Below are positions 35,059-46,859 of a DNA stretch of 64,000 bases, in pieces (within the stretch, counting starts at the first letter, position 1; every line of letters begins with the position of its first letter). This DNA comes from Kingdonia uniflora (taxonomy: Eukaryota > Streptophyta > Magnoliopsida > Ranunculales > Circaeasteraceae), in contig JACGCM010002198.1 in NCBI GenBank assembly GCA_014058105.1, positions 943,001-1,007,000 on the forward strand, given 5' to 3'. The translations under genes and the position numbers were made by a program. Under the pieces are notes generated by a model. That model did not search any database, was not told the DNA's origin, and saw only the letters and a list, made by a program, of their open reading frames with translations.

Positions 35059-36506
35059 AGCGCATCTACCAATATAAATCTCCTCTATTTTCTATCTTCA
35101 ACCCACTTTGAATTCAGTATTTGTATGATTACCAGATACATATTTCCATTCTGCTGGGCAGCACAGGCTTTAATGCCATTCATTATACCTTTATCAAAGT
35201 TGCTCAAATACACCATTAAACCATAATCAAACTGGGAAAGGTAACACAAAAGACACTCCTCCAGTTAGTTCGACTCATCCCCATTGAAATAGTCCAAAGA
35301 AACAAACTTATGGATTCTCCTTGCAGTCTTCTCCTCATGCAAATCAAACAAAGGGTAGAATAAACTGTCCCCCTCATTAAAATGCTCCCTATATGACTTC
35401 CTCCCAAATTGTACTACTCCTCCCTACACTCCTTCAGACAACTCTTATAGTTATATAATTCCTGCAAGGTATCAGAACCCACAGAATAACTATGAAGGAT
35501 GCCAAGAAAATTGACCTATCATCACTCCCACCCTCCACACTTAATTCCTCCCCAACAATAGACAATACCACAGTATCATTGGTCATAGTACTAATGTGTT
35601 CGACTTCAATAGAGCTCATATCCTCAATACCTAAATTCTCCTTTGCTATGGATCGACCAGAAGTGGCAAGATTTATGTCAAAGGAAGAGCTCGAAATTGA
35701 AGGAATACTACTTATTAATGTTTTAGCGGGTATTTACACCTACATAGAGGTCCAAGTATTTTTTTCAATTTGATATATATTTCCTTAAGCATATTCACTT
35801 CGCATAGTAATAATGAATACATTACTTAGTTACCTTATTAGTATAACATATAAAACAAAACACCATTTTTTCCAAAATTTTAGTACATGATAAACTTTCC
35901 TAGTAAGGAAAATAATATTCAAAATTCAAATACACAAAATGAGGGAAATAGTCAAGATCATCCACTAAGATTGCAGCACACGCATAAGGAAAATAAAAAA
36001 TACAGATAAACTAACCTTCAATGGTCGAATATGAATCAGGTACAACACTCCTCTCCTCCTTCAAAACACACTTTGATAGCAGATTTTCCTTATCCTCCGC
36101 AAAATATACCACTTCTTCTTCTCTCTAGGAATAATGAACAGTCTCTAGTTTTCTATCACTAAAAACCTTAAACTCAAATTTTTTTCTCTTTCTGTCTGTA
36201 TGTTTCTCTAGATCTTCATCTATTTGGATTCTAAAATTGTATTGACGAAGAAAGAGAAGGAGTATTTATAATGCATTTTTTTAGCCACCGAAATTTTTTT
36301 GGACTTGTGCAAGCCGCTCTCAATTTTGTAACCGAGGCATCCTTTTTCACTTTTCGTGTTATTCCACTCATACCTTTTGAAAAATGACACCCTTTCATCA
36401 TTACCACCATCTTTGTAATTAAAAACATCTCTCTCTTTCCTACTCATCCTCTTCTCAGACTTCTTAGTTTCAATGATTACAAAGTTCATTACAAAGAATT
36501 TGAGGT
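35059..36506 (-). pseudogene. Gyp2 aORF2, promoter and N-terminal part
   Basis: The minus strand has the antisense promoter TATAAATACT at 36270-36261, with the conserved GCCTCGGTTACAAAATTGAGAGCGGC element upstream (about 36305-36335). It then has the first exons and the Transposase_28-like region: EECLLCYLSQFDYGLMVYLSN near 35180-35245 and NGIKACAAQQNGNM near 35125-35165. The coding stops exactly at 35059 against the Gyp3 LTR and continues at 25052. Minus ORF 35619-35434 is the acidic linker upstream of the domain. It is cut upstream at 36506 by Gyp4. Confidence 0.7.
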
Positions 36507-37103
36507 TATAATGGCTTATTTCCGTAAGCTCAAAGTGGCTTAGAATTAGTTCTTATACCAATGTACCTATGACAAAAATCTAATAGAAAATAATAAATGA
36601 CACAGGTGTTTAGCGTAAAAAACCTACGACCTCGGGTTGAGGATTTTTGTAATAGTGACTTTTATTGTTTGAGGCTGATATCTTATTATAAGTGATCTCT
36701 TGACTTAAAATTGCTTGATCTTGTGAATAAGAAGTTAGAAGTTTTAAGAATCTAGAAAATATAGTTTTCTTGGTGATTTCTCGTATAATTTTTTGGTCCC
36801 TTTTTCTTTTGGAACTTCAACTTTATATAGGCCTTCTCCGTAGTTCTTCATCGTGTTAAAGAGCGTTCTCCAAACAATGTGGCTAGTGGCAATTGACAGA
36901 GTAACTGTTGAGTTTCTGAGAGACATATGGCTTTGACTTGTTCAGGTTTTTCTATTTTAGCTCGACCAACGTCTTTCATCAGTTCATGGAGTAGGTAGCA
37001 ATATTGACTTGAGGAGTAATGTGGAAATGCGTAGATCTGTCATGGAGATAGCTCAAACTGGAGATAGCTCAATTTAGGTAAGATTGAGTGGTAGGCCCTT
37101 ACA
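36507..37103 (-). mobile_element. 3' LTR of Gyp4
   Basis: On the minus strand it starts TGTAAGGGCC at 37103 and ends GCCATTATA at 36507 (terminal CA changed to TA). It is preceded by the polypurine tract TTGTGAGGGGGTGAT (37118-37104). A TATATAAAG box lies near 36830. It is homologous throughout to 50304-50919. Confidence 0.85.
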
Positions 37104-37446
37104 ATCACCCCCTCACAACTAAAGTCACGAGTGGCTTTGGTTGAGAAAGATTTTTTTGGCATATGGGTACTCGGGCTGGGAATTAGAATAATGAAGGTAG
37201 CAATGATGGTGTTTGACTGCATGGAAACTGTGCGAGTTACGGGGGGATGTATGTGCATTGAATGTTTGATGGGACTATTGATGTACGCGACGGTTAGGGT
37301 TTGAAGAGTTTCGCTTGTATTGAATAATGACACTTCAGAAAACGTTCCTACACAATAAATGTAGGGTTATATAAATAGTACCTATACAAAGGCTTGTGGC
37401 AAAGTACGTTTATTCTATTGCAATATTCTATTAAATTGATGAAGAT

Positions 37447-39066
37447 GGTAGAATGGTTCTTGAGGAGAGGATTACTTCTGAAATGCAGAGGTTGAAGCTG
37501 AAGTATTTTGGGGATCAGTCCTTGGAGAATCCTACTCCTTTTCTTGTTCCTTCAACGTATCAAGGGCTATCCAAAAATAAAGCGACTGAAGGTGAGGAGG
37601 ATTTTTACTTCAGATGAAGGTTTCACCACATTGTCTTAACAAGCAAGCAACATTGGGTTTGTCTCCGCATTCATGCGGAAGACAAAGTTGGGAAGACAGA
37701 TGCAAGGATAGGCAAGACTGCAGGGCAGTTGTACTGATGTCTTGCACTCAAATGGATTCTAAGGTTGGGCCCTCTTCATCTTTACCAACTCTACGAGGGT
37801 GGTGGTTATAGGAGAGGTGGTGATAGTAGTGGAGGAGGAAGACGAAGAATGGAAATCTGCTTTTGTACTTCCATCGCTACTTTGCGCTGAGAAGACCTTC
37901 AGTTTCAAGAGTTGGTTCAAGTACTGAGTCTCCTTCTTACATAGTTTCCATTTGAAGTTCATCTGGAATTCGATTAAACTAATGGGATAGAGGATACTCA
38001 TTGTTTCCAATATTTGCTTTGCATCAGGGTAAAAAATCACTGAAGTTGAACGAACTAAAGGATTTGATGTTTCAGAGTGCCTGAAAGACTTGTTACCTAT
38101 AAAAGCACTTAAAAAACTTTTTATCTGTAAAGTACCTAATGTTGAGTACTGGAAAGACTTGGCATCTGTAAAGTACTAGATGTTGAGTACTTGAAAGACT
38201 TGTTATCTGTAAAAGCACTTATAATTTTTTTCGAGATGAATAATTTTTTTATCCAAACTCTGAGTTGATATATAATAGAATAACTCTAGAAATCGAGTTG
38301 TATGATCCAAAGACTTTCGAATATTGTATGAAATAAAATATATGAGATCAGAAAAAAAAAATTAATCAAACTGTTAAAATTTGTTTGTAAAGTAAAAATA
38401 TCTGTGTAAGTGTCAAATATGATTCGACCTGTATGCTAAAAACGTGGGGGAGAAAAAGTGTAGAAGTTTTAGAATGAAGAATAGACCTCGGAGAGGCCAT
38501 TCTAGAATATTAGACTTGGAAAGAATAAGCTCAATTTAGAATATGGGTAAATGACTGAGGTCGATAGGGAGAGATATGTTCAAATAACTTTTCTCAAGAT
38601 ATTAGGGTTTCTATTACGAGATAATCGGATTATATCACGACTTGTGGGGGATTGGTAGTAAAAATGAATAACTATGGGGGAATGAATTTTAAGTATGGGG
38701 AAGGCAATAAAAATTGTCTGGACTCGATCTGAGAGAATTCATTATGTCGCTGAGGGGCGGTTGGCAATAAAAATAGCCGTAGTGCGGGAATGATTTTTTG
38801 GATTGTTGGATTATGACGCTGAGTTGCCATTGAGGGAGGTGTAACTAGAAGGCTTAGATGGGACTGGGAAGGAACGCGAGTATGAACGTCATTTTTATGA
38901 AGAAATGTTCTAAAAAATTATGGTGGATCCTACAACTCAAAAAATTTATGTGAGAAAGCTTGTTGTAGATAAAATCGAATTGGAAGATGCGAGGATTGCT
39001 GGAGGATACTTGATCGAATGTGGTTCCCCAGGTCATCAAGGCTGCTTTAGGTGTAATTATACATGA
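37447..39066 (+). pseudogene. aORF1 of Gyp4 (antisense gene, unknown family)
   Basis: The first frame from ATG at about 37453 encodes EERITSEMQRLKLKYFGDQ and STYQGLSK, ending in TGA at 37615 just before RFHHIVLT; the Gyp3 copy stops at the same place. The middle is broken. The C-terminal block at 38860-39065 reads GRERE, FYEEMF and then IECGSPGHQGCFRCNYT, close to Gyp3 and Gyp2. No named domain is recognised. The shared stop-like position in two copies may mark an exon end rather than two separate mutations. Confidence 0.6.
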
Positions 39067-39740
39067 AGAAAAGAAAAGAATATAAATAGGAGTAAAATGC
39101 ATGTATGTAATCATATGAATTTTAATAATTTCAAAGAAGTGGAATGAGAATAAAAGTTAAATAGATCTTCTATTGTTACGAATGTTATTTGCGACTGTTG
39201 TAAAAAATAAATTTGAATTTTTTTGAAATTTTGTTATTAAAAATTTATTATGAGAGCTTCGGAAATGACGTCATTGTTGTTATAAGTAGAAGAAGTAAGC
39301 ATAGAAAAAGCTGGGAGCTTCAGATTTTGTCCCTTGTGTAAAAGCTATATAAATCTGATTGCGTGTAAGCGTGAGTCATCATGAGTGTGGTTAAGTCAAA
39401 GGGAGATTTAGAAAAGAGAGATAAAAATAAATTAAAATATAAGGCAAAGGGCCATGATGGGAAAGCGTTTTCACCAAAATGATGTAAGACGTTTGACATG
39501 GAGAGTGGAAGGGATGCCTTATTTCCAAAACCGAGGACGGCTCGTACGAGGCTCAATAACTTCTAGTAGTTAGAGAGAGAAAATATAAATACTGCTTCAT
39601 CTTCATCATTTAAACGTTTCTCAACTTCTAAAAACTTGAGGAGCAGTGAGAGAGGAAGGAAGAAGAAAGGCAAAAATAGTAGAGAAACTCGTGAGGAGTT
39701 AATCTAAAGTGATCAACAGCCAAAATGTTAGAAAGTTGCT
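39067..39740 (+). promoter_or_regulatory. Antisense promoter of aORF2 in Gyp4
   Basis: TATAAATACT lies at 39584-39593, preceded by GTTTTCACCAAAATGATGTAAG (about 39466) and a CCAAAACCGAGGACGGCTCGTACGAGGCTC element (39525-39553) conserved in Gyp3 and Gyp2. The rest of the stretch shows no coding signal. Confidence 0.6.
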
Positions 39741-42700
39741 GAGACTGAGTCGTGAAGGTGGTTATACAGCAGCATTCTGATGGAAGAATTTGGCGCTACC
39801 TCAGATTCGTATTTCGACATAGAAGGTTAGTAGAGGATTTGTGTTGTACGTATTTTTTTTTGAGATCATACTCTGAATTTAGGCAAATCTAAAAATTACT
39901 ATTTATAGTAATCTATGAAAAACCGTGTGGTATATGATGATGAAAGATATTTGTATGCGAATGAAGTATATGAAATAGATAATGATAGATACCAGGACCT
40001 GTATGTAGGCTGGTGGAGAGGATAGTTTGTGCAGGATAAAAATCCTTTTCTGTAGTTGATATGGTGAGTTCCTCTGTAAATGAGGCGTCGACCTCTAGTC
40101 GGTCGGCTGAGTTTGAGATTGAAATATCTAAAAGTGAGGAAAAGGTAGGTGTTCAAAGATTGGTATCCTATCATTATACTATCATTATCTACTTACATAG
40201 GATACCAATCTTTTAGGGATATCTGGAAATTGATCAACACCTACTTTTTCCTCACTTTTAGATATTTCCAAATTTCCACAAAAGAGTGGTATCCTATCCT
40301 CCTCTCTCGGATGTATTCAAAGAGTTTTATAAAGCCAAGGCTTCTGTAGGAAGTAGATGGGGTAACTGTATTGAATACGCCGATAGAGAATTTAGGGGTT
40401 GCACTGTAGCAACTGGAGAGGAATATTTTTATTTGTTGGCTAATCTAGCGAAGGAGAAAAGAGATAGGGGTATAGACGAATCGATCACTTTGGAGTATTT
40501 CGATGGGAATGTTTAGAGTAAACTTCCAAAGGGTTTTTTATGTTACATGTCTCAATTGGAGTTTTGGTTGAGTCTTCCCCTTAGTAATCTGGCGAAATGG
40601 ATTATGAATCTCATCAAGGCATGTCTCATTCTGATGAACGAGAACATGTGGGAGGTGATAAGTGCTTGTGAATCTCTGAATACACGGTGGGGTGGAGATG
40701 GGAGAAGGAGGAGGATATCCTCTAAGGATGTTTTACAGTTTTATGGGGTAAAAAACTATTCTTCAAGTGGAGGGGCATATTTCTTTGTGAGCTCGACTCG
40801 GCCTCGCTTTTTTGATCTGAACTCAGCAGGTCGACCATGGAATGATAATGTGATATGGGTGAAGGGTGATTGCCTTCAGAGAGATGATGAAGAACCCGTG
40901 GAACTTTCATTTAGGACTGTAAAAGAAAGTAAGTATAACAAATATAATGTATGAGATTGATAGTTAAAATTGAAAGATACTCTGCTGATGATAATGTTTT
41001 GTAAATGACAGTTCCCATATCTCAGGTAGCGAGGAAAGAGTCATTGTTAGATATAGTTGCTTAAGAAGAGACAGAGCTTGAGGCTGTGTTGGAAGATCTT
41101 GGCATTAGCTGGAAGAAACGTGTTAGCAATCGAGCCGAAAAAGTTCAAAAATTTGAGTCGACGAGACCAATGATGAGTGTTGATGGCAGTAAGAAGAAGG
41201 GACCTGATGTAGAAAGGCGATTCAATTTTCCCAATCCCCGTGGAGTGGACTGCACAGGGTTACTTGAGTCTATTGCGTTGAGCAAATTAGCCCAAACATT
41301 TCCTAAGGAGGAAATGCTGAAGCGTTCTTCGACCTCTGGAACCATTGGAGGTGGTGAGGCCATGAAAAAGAGAAGGTTTGAACCTTCTGACATGTCAGGG
41401 ATGAAGGCTGTTGAAGATTAACCTGTTGTGGAGGACGATTTGAATGAGGTGGAAGAAGATGCTAGGTTAGCAGCTCTCTACGAGGAGGAGGAGATGAGCA
41501 AAATGGTAGGTTCATATGTTCAAATATGTATTGTAATGAATTTTATATTATAATTCGAGCTAATCAATAAGGTCGATTTGTTTGTTTATGTAGGCTGCTC
41601 ATCCGATGAAGTGAATATGTCTCAGGGTCGAGAAGGAGAGATCTGAGTTAAAGAAGAAGAAGGTCGAGCTCAAAAGGAACATAACTCGATTAAAAACTGA
41701 TCTGCTCAAGAAGGGAAAACTGATGGAGGCTCTGAAAGTTTCGCAAATGGTAGAGATCAACAATCTACATTCGGAAGAGAGAGTGAATTTGGAGCTGGTG
41801 GTAGCTGAGCATGACAGACTTGGGTGCCACCTTATGTTAAAAGGATATTCCGAGGATGAGGTTGATGCCATTAGGGCATACACCCATGTGGAAGAGGAGG
41901 AAGGTGAAGAGATTGAAGATGTTGTTGTTGGTGTTGTGGACGGCCTGGACAGTATCTCTCCTTAAACGCTAAAAAATAACCAAGGGGATGGCAGCGAGCG
42001 TCCAGAAAGGGAAAATGAGAAGGTAGAGTAGTGTGATGGTTTTGTGATTGTATGAATATTTTAGAATATTTGTAAACTGATTTGGTAGTTTTTGTTGGAT
42101 AGAATTATGTAGGTTAAGTTTCTTTTGTAAACCTTGCTGTAAGAACTTAAGGACATACGTCACAGAATAAAAGATTTAGAGGCTGAGCATGCTAAGGTGA
42201 GAAACGCCTCAGCGTCCCTGTTGTCTTCGCAAGTGAAGCTGCAGGTTAGAACAGAGCAAAAAATATTTGATTTGTTTGCTTCATTAGTATAGAGCTACAA
42301 AGTAATAAATAGAGCGTAAAGATGGACTAAAAACCTGTTATCGGCTTAGGGGAAATGGCACTAAAATGTCGTACAGGAAATATCAAAGTATTGACAAATT
42401 TAAAATATAGAAAATGTGTACTTTAGACTGGGAAGTATGTACTATGGAGCATCCATCTGAGATTGTAGTTTGACCTTAAGTTTAGAAGTAGTCTTACACG
42501 GTAGATGTCAAAAAATAGATATCTTGCTAGAAATGAGTCATATGTGGCGATTGAGTGCTCTGAATCGAACTTGATATAATGTATATGTAATGTGTAGGTC
42601 GAATTGAAGTTAGCTCGCTTGCGCAAAGGTGATGCACACCAATGTAACCAAGAATTTGTAGAGGAGTTTGATAGGATATGAGCGGCGAATGAAGACAAAG

Positions 42701-44050
42701 AAGATCAACATGTATAGGTGCACTTCAAATTTGTTGAGGTAACACAAACTGCTGTCAACTTAACTCAGCAAATCAAGGATAAGGATGGTGAAATTGAGAA
42801 AAGGAAAAAAGTGCTCGCAGAGTTAAAAGAACATGCAACGAAACTCAAAAGCCAGAATAATGCGTTGATGGTAAAGAGTAGGGAGGCTGACATGGCTCGT
42901 AATTGTATATAGGTACTAAAAAAATTGGAGGATGTTTTAAATCGGTCAGTGGCCAATTTGAAGAATGATTTGATTAAGAAAACTAATAATTAGGAGAAAA
43001 GTTGAGCTGATCTAGCGAATAGCAGGAGCGAGCTAGAGTGATTGAAGAATAAATTGGTTGATAAGGATAATGAGTTGAAGATAGATTGAGGCGATCTATC
43101 TACATCAGAAGTTGTAGTTGAACAATTGTATACAACTTTACCTTCTAAAGATTTTAAATTTTAGACGGTGTAGCGTAAGTGTGATGAGTTGAACGAAAAA
43201 GTGGTGCAATTGAAGACTGAATTGGTAAAGGCCAATTCACGTATTAGACACGCCAAGGCCGGAGAGCGCTCAAGGAAAAATATAAATGATGCCAAGGTTT
43301 CCCTTGTACAAGGAGATGTAGTCAGCCTATTAGCTCGAATAAGAGAGTTGGAGGGGGATGTCGCACGAATTCAAGGTCATGTATGGAAAGGAGTTGGGCG
43401 GTTGAGGGAGAGCGAAAGGAAGCTGGATGCTGCTCTTTCCAAGGAACAAGGGTTATAGCAGACTATAAGAGGGAAGGATATTTTGATACAACAGAAAGAT
43501 AAAATGTTATAGAAGATTCCGGATGTGGAAGGACTGAACAGGGAAATCAAGGTACTTCATGCTCAGGTGGCCGATTTTGAGGCGATTAATCGAGCTGAAT
43601 CACCAAAAGCCAACAAAAAATTAGAAGAGAGCATTGCTTTCACAGATCGAGTAGATAGAGAAATAATATGGCTAAAAGAACGATATCCGAGGTCAGAAGA
43701 ATGCCTTTTGAAGGTTAGAACAAATTTTTCTAGGTCAGTTGTAACTGAGACATCACAATCAGAATTATTGAGGGCAGTCATTGCCTATTTTGTAGAAGAG
43801 GTAAAAAGGCTTGAGTCAGAAAGAGATATCTTGTTTAATAGTTTGTCTGATAGGGGATGTATTTGTTGAGCTGATATAGATCAAGGAAATTGTATGCAGT
43901 CTATAGAAATGGATTTAGGCCATCGACCTACTTAATTGATAGAGCATGGTAGGATTGTTGTGACTGCCCGAGTTTAAGAATTTATGGCTGATCAACCTTC
44001 TGTTGCAGGGGGAGCTCAAGAATTTATGCTTGATTGACCTCCTGTTTTAG
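39740..44050 (+). pseudogene. aORF2 of Gyp4 (Transposase_28-like plus coiled coil)
   Basis: Best copy of the antisense gene. The first exon ends at 39825 (SDSYFDIEG), followed by intron 39826-40008. The domain exon runs from about 40060 to 40928 with VSYPPLSDVFKEFY (40287-40328), CYMSQLEFWLSLPLSNL (40533-40583) and GVKNYSSSGGAYFFVSS (about 40747-40797). Introns follow at 40929-41011 and about 41504-41593, then coiled coil to about 43870 (EEVKRLESERDI). One TAG at 40514 splits the domain exon. A fold-back duplication at 40121-40268 disrupts its start. Further stops lie in the tail. The product would be a nuclear or particle-associated coiled-coil protein by inference only. Confidence 0.75.
40121..40268. 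repeat. Fold-back inverted duplication in Gyp4 aORF2
   Basis: The arm at 40121-40173 (CTAAAAGTGAGGAAAAGGTAGGTGTT then AAGATTGGTATCCTAT) is repeated inverted at 40196-40268 with a 20-base extra segment in the second arm and a loop of about 20 bases. Gyp3 lacks this (the equivalent region near 28600-28650 is collinear), so it arose in Gyp4. Confidence 0.8.
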
Positions 44051-44149
44051 GGGAAAGCGTAGCTAACATCCCAACAACATAAAAGGATCTACTATAGAGG
44101 TTGTATATGTAACCTGAAATAAAAAGTAGTTGTTGTAGACAAGTTGAGA

Positions 44150-44640
44150 GATGAAAGCTAGTATTACCTTTTCTTTATCTTATGTCTGTTAGAGTCTTTG
44201 ATGTAAAACAAGTGTTACCTTACTTTTAATCATAGAGATTTAGTAGAGTTAGCCAAACCAAGTGTTATCCTTAATTTAACTGGTATGATGTCGCAGCCAT
44301 ATTGAGGTAGATGAAAGCTAGTTTTACCTTTGCTTTATCTTATGGTTGGTAGAGTCTTTGATGTAAAACAAGCGTTACCTTAGTTTGAATCATAGAGATT
44401 TAGTAGAGTCATCCAAAACAAGTATTATCCTTGATTTAACTGGTATGATATTGCAGCCATATTAGGGTAGATGAAAACTAGTGTTACCTTTGCTTTATCT
44501 TATGTATGGTAGAGTCTTTGATGTAAAACAAGCATTACCTTAGTTTTAATCATAGAGATTTAGTAGAGTCAGCCAAACCAAGTGTTATCCTTGATTTAAC
44601 TGGTATAGAGATTGATTGAAAGCTAGTATTATCTATGTTT
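44150..44640. repeat. Tandem repeat, 160-bp unit, Gyp4 spacer
   Basis: Units start at 44150, 44310 and 44470 with a partial fourth near 44609. Each has GATGAAAGCTAGT, TTTATCTTATG, GTAGAGTCTTTGATGTAAAAC and CATAGAGATTTAGTAGAG in order. It lies between the end of integrase and the end of aORF2. Confidence 0.9.
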
Positions 44641-44769
44641 TGATCTATGTGTTGTCTATGAAGTTGAGAGATGTATGGGTAAAAAACTTGAAAGTTTTAT
44701 TGAATAAAAAATTATGTACATTGGGTGGAGATGAAAATCTCACATTTGGAATGGGAAAAGTGAGAATTT

Positions 44770-45900
44770 GAAATGGAGTAGTGAGGGACTTAACGATAGT
44801 ATTGTTTTGGCCGCCTAGTATTCAAAGGATTAGAAATGTGAACTCCTTCTTCTGTCGTGAGGTAATATGATTCCAGGCCAGAGAGATCTATGATAAAGAA
44901 TGAACCCTCCCAATTGTCTGCTAGTTTCCCAGCATGAGGCTCCTTGTTGTGTTGAGGTATTTATCTGAGGACGAGATTATCAATTCGAAAGGTACGACTT
45001 CTGACTCATTTATTGTACAAACTGGCTAGCATATGGTGATATCGACCTAGGTTAGCGATGACGTATTCCCTGGTTTCATCGATCCAATTGAGGTTGCAAG
45101 CCAATTCAAACTCATTTTCCTCGTCAGTTAGCTCGAGATCTTTGACTGGATGATGGTATTCAGAGCGAATGACCGCTTCGGTACCATATTAAAGGAGGAA
45201 TGGAGTACAGCTTGTCAACTGGCAGGGAGTGGGACAATATGCCCATAATACATGAGGAATTTCGCGAACCCAATTCCCTTTTTTCTGTGTGTAGCCTTTT
45301 CTTGAGTCTATCCACGACAGTTTGGTTGGTAATTTTTGCTTGGCCATTGACTTGAAGGTCGCAGGGATTGGATGGTGAGTAGATGATGCTATGTTGATTG
45401 AGAAAAGTTATGACTTTTTATGCAATGAACTGGGGATTGTTATTGATACGAATTTGGTGGGGGTACCCAAGTCGAGTGATGATGTGTTCCCAGATAAATG
45501 AGATGACCTCTTCTTCTCGGGTTCGATATAGTGGAATTGCTTCTACCCATTTTATAAGATAATCGGTAGCTACGAGTAGATGGCAGAGATTACCTGGAGA
45601 ATTAGGGAATTCGCCAACAAGATCGAATGCCCATCTTTTGAATAGCCAAAATACCTTACTTGTATAGAGTTCGAGCGCAGGGGCGCGGATCATCTGTCAA
45701 TGTTGTTGACATGTGTTATATTTGCGTGAATCATCTTCTGCTTGCTTACGCATGTTAGGCCCGATGACTCTTTCAAATCTACTGGAAGTGGTCCTTCCCA
45801 TTTGTTGTCGATTCCGAGATAACTAAGAAAGGCTTTCGCCAATCGTCGTCTCCCCTTTTATTGCCCCCAGTGTTGATCGTGCATAGAAAAATATGATAAA
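44770..45900 (-). pseudogene. Gyp4 integrase
   Basis: Minus-strand frames give the core at 45693-45418: RWAFDLVGEFPNSPGN (aspartate present), ATDYLIKWVEAIPL and RINNNPQF (N where the second D is usual). Further down are EIPHVLWAY, GTEAVIRSEY and the C-terminal GKLADNWEGSFF near 44880-44920, ending by about 44775. Frameshifts and stops separate the pieces. It would insert the cDNA copy into the genome. Confidence 0.75.
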
Positions 45901-45959
45901 TACTAGGGGTTGAAATCACTTCAATATGGAGATAACGAGCTTCTGTGCCTAAGACCCCG

Positions 45960-46840
45960 GCTAGATATGCAGAGGAATCGGCGTGCCTATTTTCTCCTCG
46001 CAGAAGATAATCGTGAGTTGCTTACACAAACTTGCTCATCCAATATACAATGAGGGTTGCGCATTCGATCATCTTGCCATTCTTTATGTATTGCTCAGAT
46101 TAATGGTGGGCGCTGAGTAGTGAATCTGTATAAATTGAGAGTTCGGGGACGCCGATCCCAAGAGCGAGGTCGAGTCGGTGAATGAGAGCTTCGTACTTGG
46201 TGACATTGTTTGAGGCCTAAAAATCCAAGTGGATTGATTTCTTTTTTTTTTGCTAGAAGAGGTAATCAATGCGATTCCAATTCCTAACCATGTGGGTCCT
46301 GCTGATCCATTTGTAAGAAGTCTTCACCCTTTCCTTGTAATCCATTCAGCTCACTCGTCAAATGCTTTGGGGGGTGGATCTTCTGTAACTTCCTCTACAA
46401 GGTTAGGATCGTGTACCTCCCACTTGGGATCTTCTACTAGAAAATCTATGAGAAAATTAGCAACAGCCTGACCCTTTTGGGAATGACATTGCTCGAACTT
46501 GATACCATGTTCTTCCAAACTGACTGACCACTATTACACTCTCCTTGATTTTTTTTGGACAAAACCTCTCGAAGTGGGTAGTTCATCATGACTTTGATTG
46601 AATGAGTTGGAAGTAGTGCTTGAGTTTCTGTGGAGTACAAACAAGAGTGAGAAGAAGTTTCTCAATTTTAGAGTACCTCGTTTCCGCTGGAGTGAAAGTT
46701 TTGCTGATGAAGTAGACTGGTTTCACAATTTTCCCTTCAAGTTGAATGAAAATTGAGCTGAGTGAAATATCTGTAATTGCTAGGTAGATAATCATTTCTC
46801 CATTATCTATTAGGGTACTCGTGATAGGAGACTTCCCCAA
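45960..46840 (-). pseudogene. Gyp4 RNase H region
   Basis: Minus-strand 46840-46586 holds the RT-linked RNase H start (YFISKTFTPAETRYSKIEK, glutamate-containing). The second RNase H-like block at 46084-46230 reads NNVTKYEALIHRLDLAL and LSIYTDSLLS with E and D in place. Between them, the segment at 46270-46450 holds a WITDGSA-like region in a broken frame. This dual arrangement suits the Tat clade. Confidence 0.65.
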
Positions 46841-46859
46841 ATTGGTTTTGAGATCCTAA

